A DNA stretch of 64,000 nt. Origin: Rhytidiadelphus loreus. Its lineage: Eukaryota > Streptophyta > Bryopsida > Hypnales > Hylocomiaceae. The stretch lies in NCBI GenBank assembly GCA_947034895.1, contig OX344761.1, forward strand, positions 71,175,839-71,239,838, given 5' to 3'. The translations under genes were made by a program, and so were the position numbers. Under the pieces are notes generated by a model. That model searched no databases, was not told the DNA's origin, and saw only the letters and a list, made by a program, of their open reading frames with translations. How positions within the stretch are numbered: the stretch's first letter is position 1; each line of letters opens with the position of its first letter. Below are positions 56,995-64,000 of this stretch, piece after piece.

Positions 56995-57558
56995 TTAACC
57001 CCTAAAGTCCCAAGGTCGTTTTTCTGCCAAAACCACTCAAAAGTACCACTTTTGCTACAATGACCTATGAAAATACTTTCTTAAATATGTTTTAGAATCT
57101 AACCGTAGGATCTTGTTCTACACTTGTCTTAGATCACGTGATAAAAAATTGTGATGTTTGACCGCATAGATTGAAAGATATTAGCATTCAAAGTGGAAGA
57201 AAAAAAAATCTTTCAAGAAATTGCTATGATTGCCAGCAAAACAAGAAACTCCATAACTTTCACATCCCTAATCCAAATGGAATGAATCAAAGCTTCCCAT
57301 TTAGAAGAAAATATAATCTACAAGAAAAAAAATATTTCAATTTTTATTTCAATTTTTTTTGTATTTTTTTGCTGCCTAGTCTCCCCCATTTTGAGGTTAT
57401 TGTGGCATAACTTTTGCTTCCGGGCACCGATTGGAAAGCTCATAAGATTATCTATCTTTTGAGAAAGTTTCAAAAAGTTTCAGTAAAAATTGAGATCATA
57501 GGAGCCTACCCGAAATCCATTTTGTCCCCCGTAGGGACAATGGGACTTTAGGGGTTAA
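56995..57558 (+). mobile_element. Putative TTAA-flanked element in dispersed repeat
   Basis: 564 bp bounded by TTAACCCCTAAAGTCCCA and TGGGACTTTAGGGGTTAA, perfect 18-bp inverted ends. If TTAA is the target duplication, the element proper starts CCCCTAAAGTCCC, a layout like piggyBac-type transposons (TTAA target, CCC ends). The same edge occurs at 26425. However, similarity to other family copies extends upstream of 56995, so these ends may be internal to a larger repeat. Confidence 0.5.
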
Positions 57559-58218
57559 AGTACTTTTGAAAAAAGCATGAAATCTATAAAAAACACTACA
57601 AAATCAACCACTTTTTCTTGCAATCACCCATATGTTGAACCGTGTTATAATTTTTAAATAGATAAATATTTGACACAATGTAACGATCCTATGGCCTTTA
57701 TTTTTGATAAAGTATTGATTCACATTATTTATATTATTGAGCAAATTTACAAGATATAACCTTTTATTAATTAATACTGCAAATAATTAGTGTATATGGT
57801 AGTAAAAGGTATATCATTGTAACACCTACCTAATTGCAACAAATCAAAATCTTTCACAATGAATACATACTAACTTATTAAAAATAGTGTTAAAAAAATT
57901 AAATTCTAATCATAATAACTATTGGAATACTAATAAATAATGTTAATAATAGTAACTATTAAGATATTGAAAAATAATGTCACTATAAAGTGTGGCTACT
58001 TTAGAATGATACCCAATCAAACAAGCTCTACAATGCTCTACAATATTTCCATTAAATTGTCAAATTTCATCAAAAATGGCAATTTTACTAAACATAAATG
58101 TGTACCTAGATAAATTGAAGGACCATTATGGATACATTTTTTATTGATTGTAGGGACCTAGTGACTCCTTTAGACTATTTGGACGTCCAACTTCAAAATG
58201 TCAAAGTAGAAATCATGC

Positions 58219-58372
58219 TCAAATGAATCAATAGAATATTCTTTTAATTGATATCATCTTCTCACATATTTCTATATTTAAAATTTGTTTTTTCCTCAAA
58301 TGAATCAATAGAATATTCTTTTAATTGATATCATCTTCTCACATATTTCTATATTTAAAATTTGTTTTTTCC
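58219..58372. repeat. 77-bp perfect tandem duplication
   Basis: Two adjacent copies, 58219-58295 and 58296-58372, starting TCAAATGAATCAATAGAATA and ending GTTTTTTCC, without a visible difference. Either a recent duplication or an assembly artefact. Confidence 0.9.
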
Positions 58373-58938
58373 TCAACCATCTAGGAAGCAAGGCAAACAT
58401 TTTGGTTGCTATCAACTCATCTACCTTGTACAAAATCTTTCATATTATTTGATTTTGTGTAGATTTCTACAAACCTCATCTTCGACTAGTCATTTAACAA
58501 TTTCTTCATTACAGTACTTGCTCCCCAAAAAAACAAGATATATCTTGTGTATCAATTCAAGGTGGTAACATTCCCAGATGTCAAGGTCGGGATAAACAAA
58601 TTCTGAAATTCTGAAAACAGATGCCAAAATCTTTTGGGAAAGTTACTTTTCCAGAAAAAAGGGGGGAAAAATGAATCTTGTGGAATATTTCTACTTCTAA
58701 GCATCTCCTCAACACTTTACCCAACTTTAATTAAGTATTCAGCAGGAAATGCCAACCCTAACCACTGGGTACCTGCTGAAATTCCTTTCACTAGAATAGA
58801 ATCAATTTTCTTGACAAACTTAGGTCATTTTACACATAACGCAGCCTTGAATACAAAGGAGCATTGAAGAGAATTTAGATATTTCCACAATCTCCACACT
58901 AGAGAAGATTCCTTTCCCAATAACTATTTTTACAGAGC

Positions 58939-61900
58939 TTACGTGAACCTTGGCGAATCAGGAGTTTGCCTAGGATGAGCGCCCAGAAGGGGTTGACTAA
59001 GGCCCTTCTCCATCTTCGGATACCTGTCCGTGTTCACTTGTGTTGCAATGGCATCCACTCTACCTTTCTGTACTGCTTCATGTCCTTGCTTGGAGAGCCC
59101 CATATGCTGTTAGACCAGAAGAAGAAAAAAATGTTAGATATAAGCACAGAAAAATCTTCAGAGAAGGAAAGAGATGATGAGGATTCAAACACCAGCAGTG
59201 AAAAAAACATCAGCAGAAAAAAACTTACAATGTTAGGGACCGAGGCGCGGCGACCAACTGAAGCACTTCGAACCATTTGGGCTGCTGCTGCTGCCACAAC
59301 TCGAATCCTGAAGACCAGAAAGCGAATCAAAACCATGGTGATTTAGAGTCCAGAGGACCCAGGGGAGGAAACCTCCCTATTACAGGGTTTTAGTTAAATT
59401 GGCGGAAATTCACGACTGACACTTTTTAAGGTGGGCAACCTGAAATGTAAATCTAGACCAGTCCTAATTTTTAGAACTTTAAGCAGTTCAATGTACCAAT
59501 TTTGGCGCTCTGAATTAAGGCAATACAACAAAATTGAGGGTTATCCAAGCCTACAGCTTTGAAGGCCCTAACAGATGAAACCTCCAATCCAACTTAGAAG
59601 ATTATCATAAATCAAAAACACTACGGAGCAGATAGTGTTTGTGATAAGACATCACCAGCCGCTAGGCTGTACAAGCCATCCACTTAGGGTCTAATAAGAG
59701 AATTACAAAAAGGGTCCCTCCGGGTTGATCTCCTTGACCTTAAGATATTATAAATACACTAGGGTCCTCTAACTTCAAATAGGATTGCATTGCCTTCTAC
59801 ACCCTATGGAACGCCAGGTATGCACAATCGGTCATCTCTACCACTCTTATCTCCAAAAAACAAACTCAAACGTGTAACAAGAGTTGCACCGTAGCAAGAG
59901 AGTAGTACATTGTAATCCAGTATTTTTTAGGTGACTACCCAAGCTAGTCACCTGCATGTCACCAGCTTAGTAGGCAAGTAGCACCTACTCTTCGTAGCCA
60001 CTTCAATAAACATGATTAAATTAACCATGAGCTAAGGTACACCTGATTGCAACACTACCTAAGTGCATATACTCCGGCTTCATTTCAAAACCTAAATCAA
60101 GGGTTGTCATTCTTCTCTTATGTGGTGCAAATCTCATAAGACAAGTATGATTATCCTACATTTAGGTTCTGAAATAAAGAAGGGGTGTACATACTGACAC
60201 AAATAGGTGGTGCCTGGAATTAGGTGTACTGACCTTAAGTTATTCAACCCCACATTGTTCTTGTGGACAATACCACTTGGTAATAACCACAGCTAGAATC
60301 ACAACTTTGGAGGAGCACAGAATTCGCTAATAATCTCCAGTTCACACAAAAAACTCCGGAAGGTGGTCTCACCTCTTATGCACGTCTATGTACTCGTCTG
60401 TCTCATCCACAATCTCCTCCTGAGAACACCAGCGCAGCAGAAAATTACCACAATCAGCTAAATACTCGGAGAGGGTTTTGTGTCAGATGGGAAAAAAAAT
60501 ACTACCCTGGAGATCCTTTACAAGGAATTATAACTCCCACTGCACTTATCAGTCTCACTACACTGATTTATACTATTAGTGTATGTGACGCTAATTACCA
60601 AAGTCAAACTATTTTAATTAGTGTAACCTACATATCAAAATGAGTACAAGCTGTAACACTACTTCATCGTACTAATTTCCACAAAATGAAAGTGCAGTGA
60701 CACTAATTTTGCAAGTGACACTAAATTTGCGTTCTCACTAATAGGATAAATCAGTGCAGCAGAAAACACCCCTCGCAACAGAATTTTTCCTTTTTCTTGG
60801 TTTAAGATTTAGGGTCAAGGTTCCATGAAGCATCCGGAAAACTAACAGGAAAACACTCTCTGCAACCACATTTGTCCTTTTCTTGGTTTAGGGTTTAAGG
60901 TTCCATGAAGCATCTATTAACAACAAAACACTCTCTGCAACTGAATTTCCCTTTCATTGATATAGGGTTTAAGGTTTCATGAGGCATCCGATAACAACAA
61001 AACCCTCTCTGCAACTGAATTTTCCCTTTCATCGATATAGGGATTAGGGTTTTAGGATTTAAGGTTTAGGGTACCTGCAGAAGCTCTTCCATGACATCCT
61101 CCATGGTAATGATCCCAATCACATCCCCATGCTCAATATCCATCTTCATCTTCTCCACCTCGTCATGGATCCCCAAACCCACCTCCCCTTTCCCGAATTC
61201 GTACTCGGTGTCGCTACTGGGATCCAAAGGGATGATTCCATTACTACATGGCAGCTTCTCCTCAATGCCCTTCTCAATGTCACCTTCCGCCACTTGGTAC
61301 TCCTTGACGCCCTTCCTGTCCTCCTGGTTGCTCCGGCGACAGAACTTCCGTTTCTTCTGTTTCACAGCCACCACGGCGGCCATGTGGCTGCCTCCTTTCT
61401 GGAACTCGTTCAGGATGTCGTACAGGGGCATGTCCTCGGGAACCCTGCGTATTGCCCTCCATATCAGTGTCCCAAAACCTTTGCTAAAGACTCAAGTTCA
61501 TGCACTTAGACTCATTAAACAAAATTTACTGTGATCGGACACTTATTTTGGGACAGAGATGGGACAGAGGGAAATACTTTCTTTCTCTTGGAGTCAGACT
61601 AATAAAAGGATTTAATAGAGAAATGCAATACAAAACAATTGAATTAAATTGAGTACTTTACGAAACAACTTGATACCACATCCAGTGATCACGGTCGACA
61701 AAAAAGATTTCTAAAAATAGATGTCAAAATTGTTGGGAAATTGTTTTTCAAAAAAATGTCTTGTATGGAGAAACAACGGATCTGTCAATTTGCAAGAATC
61801 TTCCGAATCACATTTCCTAACTTTAATTAACTATTTGACGGGGAATGCCGACCCTGACTGGTCAACAAAAAACACCCAGTGGAAGACTCGCAGGTCCTAG

Positions 61901-63401
61901 TAAGGTAGAGGACCCAGAGGAGGAACCTAATATACTATAGGCTTTCGCCCTCCAGGTCCATACCCTATAGAATGCTGGGTCTGCACAGGTAGGTCCTCTC
62001 TACTACTGTAATCAGTGGAGATTAACATCCATCAAAGGAGTAGCCTACCTGGGTATTCTTCGGATGGAAACAGCACTAACAGGGGTTTTCTCCTCAGCAC
62101 GGACAGTCAGCAGATTTTTCACCTGCACATGCCATGGCACTAATGGCTTCACAAACTTATCCTTACCAAAAAACTTGTCAAAGATTCCGAACTTGGAGAG
62201 CTTAGACTATATTGAGACCTAAATGAATCCTAAACTCACCTCCTCTGGCACTGCTGAAAACTCAATTTCACCGTGTTATTTAGAGAGTTATTCAGAGGGT
62301 CATCTAGAGTGTTCCTCTCAAAGTTAATAGACAGAATTCAACTTGAAAAATAGCTTGAGAGGGTAACAGCAACGCACCAGCAGTAAACCAACGATGTTCT
62401 GTCGGCTTCCAGAGTAAATAGGTACACGGCTGTGCCCTCGTGCCATGATTCTACGCAAAGTTTCCCTGTGAACAGGGATCCCTGGTCAGTACCTGGGAGG
62501 AATAATCAGAAACAAGTGGGAGGCAACATTTAATAGGTTTGCAAAGTGTGGTATAAGCTCCTCACCAGTCTAACTGGGAGTTTATGTCCAACGAAAATGT
62601 TGACTCAATAGGAGTCATGGCCTCTGCTGCAGTCTGCAACGAAAAACGCCCAAGCAAGCTCAAATCACATCCTCTTCCAATAACCGCTCATGAAATGAAA
62701 TGCAGGTAGGCTGTAAGGGATAGTGCCGCATGTTACTAGCAGCATAGGCACCTTACTTGCCTAATATATATTTATTTTTTAGTGCCACATGTTTTGTAGA
62801 GATTACATCCAAACACAACACAACATGTGGCAACATCAAATCATGATTTTGTGCTGAAGCTGCTAGTAAAGTACGGTATATTAGTTTATTGTATTCATAA
62901 AACAATTAGTAGGGACCTGATCCCGTCTCCTGTTGACCGACTCCTGTTACCAACAGCAACTCGTCTCAGCAACTCGTACACTGAGTTGGCCTTCAATTAA
63001 CAAATTGGTAGTAATCATGACTTGGCTAATGTCTATGGCCACTGATCTTTGAATGCAAATGGGGTTGCCTATTATCCTTTCAATAGTGGTCTACAACCTC
63101 ATTTGAAATTGCATAAGAAAATTCATGCTTAGAGATAAAAATTTGAATCTCGAGAGAGTTTGGCTCCTGTACCCAAAGCGATCCCTCCACAGCTCCATGA
63201 ATCTCACCCTCATACACACGTTCAATTGCTTAAAAGTGACGTAAATAGTAACCTCTACCTTAGTTGCAAAATTAGCTCGTAACTTGTGACATATTCAAAA
63301 TTTGACAGACCTAAAAAGTAGGTGGAAATTAATACCTTCTCTGTCAAGTCTAAAGCTCCAGCGATGATCGTCGTCTCGTCAAGAGTTAGGTATCCTCCAG
63401 C
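58939..63401 (-). CDS. DUF21/CBS-domain protein (CNNM-like), 3' part
   Basis: Eight exons on the minus strand: 63401-63336, 62633-62566, 62465-62378, 62122-62049, 61444-61075, 60419-60373, 59307-59229, 59106-58939. All GT-AG with closing phases, giving the last 319 residues and a TAA. Sequence order matches plant DUF21 proteins: LDETTIIAGALDLTEK, then CBS1 (AMTPIESTFSLDINSQLDW, RGHSRVPIYSG, VGLLLVKNLLTV), CBS2 (RRIPRVPEDMPLYDILNEFQ, HMAAVV, VIGIITMEDVMEELLQEEIV), DETDEYIDVHKRIRV, and a low-complexity tail. An insertion of about 75 charged residues splits CBS2, as in plant relatives. The N-terminal DUF21 membrane domain must lie to the right of the window. Homologues are linked to Mg2+ and other divalent ion handling (CorC/CNNM); substrate here unknown. 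Confidence 0.88.
59308..60372. other. Large intron of DUF21/CBS gene
   Basis: About 1.07-kb intron between the HKR and IRV codons. 59380-59520 is the partner of the repeat at 54290-54470, and 59770-59830 resembles 61930-62010 (CACCCTATGGAACGCCAGGT against ACCCTATAGAATGCTGGGT). No gene inside. Confidence 0.6.
60561..60756. mobile_element. MITE in DUF21/CBS intron
   Basis: 196 bp with 21-bp terminal inverted repeats differing at one position (left begins CACTGATTTAT, right ends ATAAATCAGTG). Internal CACTAAT/GACACTAA motifs repeat several times. No clear target duplication. A related copy lies in intron 4 of the WAT1-related gene. Confidence 0.7.
60762..61074. repeat. Four tandem units of about 75 bp with telobox motifs
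   Basis: Units align on C(T)CTCTGCAAC at 60771, 60858, 60933 and 61007. Each includes TTTAGGGTTTAAGGTT-like text and, in three, CATGA(A/G)GCATC. They fill the intron directly downstream of the donor at 61074. Confidence 0.8.
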
Positions 63402-64000
63402 CTGGCAATGAAAGCTTGAAGTTTAGATGAATTCACAAAAGCTGTATGGTAGTCTGCTGTAATTCCGACCATGTTCTTAACACCATCCCTAGCCAGGGTG
63501 TGAAATGGACATTAAGAAGCTGGAAAATGGATATGTTGTAAGCATTGAATGTTTTGTCAATGTTTTGTCAATGTTATCAGAGCAGTTAAGCATTTGCCAA
63601 ATGTTCCTTTATACTTTGCTAGTGGATGTAATAAGAGCCAAGGTGGATCCATTTCTGAAATGTTTACTTGAATTTAAAAAAGCTTTTCCTTTACAACTTC
63701 AAATGCTAGTATCTTCCAATCTGTATGGTCAAACTTCATGAAATTTTTATCACATGATCTCATCCAAGTATAGTACAAGATCCTACGGTTAGATTTCTTA
63801 ATTTTAATTTTTTTTCCCTGGATGAAGGCAGCTGAAATGGCGATTTCAAGTGACTTTTGTCAAAGAAAAAGAGGACTCGACCGGTCGACCCTTTAGGAGT
63901 TATGTTCAGTAAAGGTCGTATTTTGGAACTTTGTCTATTACTTTCTGCATGCCACAATGCCTGTTTTTGGTGAAGCCATATCTTTTTTCAGACTCCCCAT
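63402..64000. other. Intron or upstream DNA of DUF21/CBS gene
   Basis: No further exon could be joined to the acceptor before 63401, so the gene continues beyond the window. 63660-63800 carries a partial dispersed AT-rich repeat (TGGTCAAACTTCATGAAATT and CAAGATCCTACGGTTAGAT) matching 27070-27140 and 57085-57170. Confidence 0.55.

Larger units (their letters stand above)
55801..58930. other. Gene-free stretch with repeats
   Basis: No coding region supported. It includes the best copy of the dispersed AT-rich repeat (56590-57560) and a 77-bp perfect tandem. 58570-58790 resembles 61690-61870: GATGCCAAAATC/GATGTCAAAATT, then CTTTAATTAA and GAAATGCCAACCCT/GAATGCCGACCCT. Confidence 0.55.

Noticed and set aside
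59034..59336. 100-residue minus frame through the DUF21/CBS penultimate exon
   Set aside because: Reads through a GTAAGT donor into intron; the spliced model continues the conserved tail to a proper stop instead.
1..64000. CRISPR arrays, bacterial operons, tRNA or rRNA genes
   Set aside because: The tandem repeats found lack the spacer structure of CRISPR, genes have introns, and no cloverleaf or rRNA core sequence was recognised by eye.

Overview
The window looks like AT-rich nuclear DNA of a land plant. Genes are split by GT-AG introns of roughly 80 to 1,100 bp, and intergenic DNA is long and full of repeats. The recognisable families are plant ones: SKP1-like proteins, a GAT1-type amino acid/GABA permease, a WAT1-related EamA transporter, a PLATZ-like zinc protein, a phytocyanin remnant and a DUF21/CBS protein. 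Telomere-box motifs (TTTAGGG type) also occur. I cannot name the species; a bryophyte or other non-seed plant is possible, but the sequence alone does not prove it.

Layout. 1-0.9 kb: broken coding remnant with a ParB-like motif. 0.9-3.9 kb: AT-rich DNA without genes. 3.9-8.2 kb: telobox repeats, then a decayed CACTA (En/Spm)-type transposon containing a 670-bp inverted duplication. 8.2-11.7 kb: gene-free. 11.7-12.3 kb: phytocyanin-like remnant (-). 12.3-33.4 kb: a cluster of five two-exon SKP1-like genes (copies A -, B -, C +, D -, E +) built by large direct and inverted duplications. One duplication also carried the last exon of the neighbouring transporter gene (orphan copy at 17.5-17.9 kb). 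32.9-37.1 kb: complete seven-exon GAT1-like transporter (-). 37.1-45.9 kb: gene-free DNA with MITEs and tandem repeats. 46.0-46.75 kb: intronless PLATZ-like gene (+). 47-51.9 kb: gene-free. 51.9-55.8 kb: complete seven-exon WAT1-related gene (+). 55.8-58.9 kb: repeats. 58.9 kb to the right edge: last eight exons of a DUF21/CBS-domain gene (-), whose start lies beyond the window.

The most distinctive content is the SKP1-like cluster. All five copies keep an open frame and the same phase-0 intron. All lack the canonical C-terminal WAFE of SKP1 and instead carry the same roughly 115-residue tail, which I cannot assign to a known domain. Flanks and coding parts have different nearest relatives, which suggests gene conversion between inverted copies. 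The exon models of the GAT1-like, WAT1-like and DUF21 genes were built by hand from splice sites and frame continuity; every junction closes in frame.

The genes form no pathway. SKP1-like proteins would act in SCF ubiquitin ligases if they still bind cullin and F-box proteins. The two transporters and the DUF21 protein are membrane proteins, and the PLATZ-like protein is a likely DNA-binding zinc protein.
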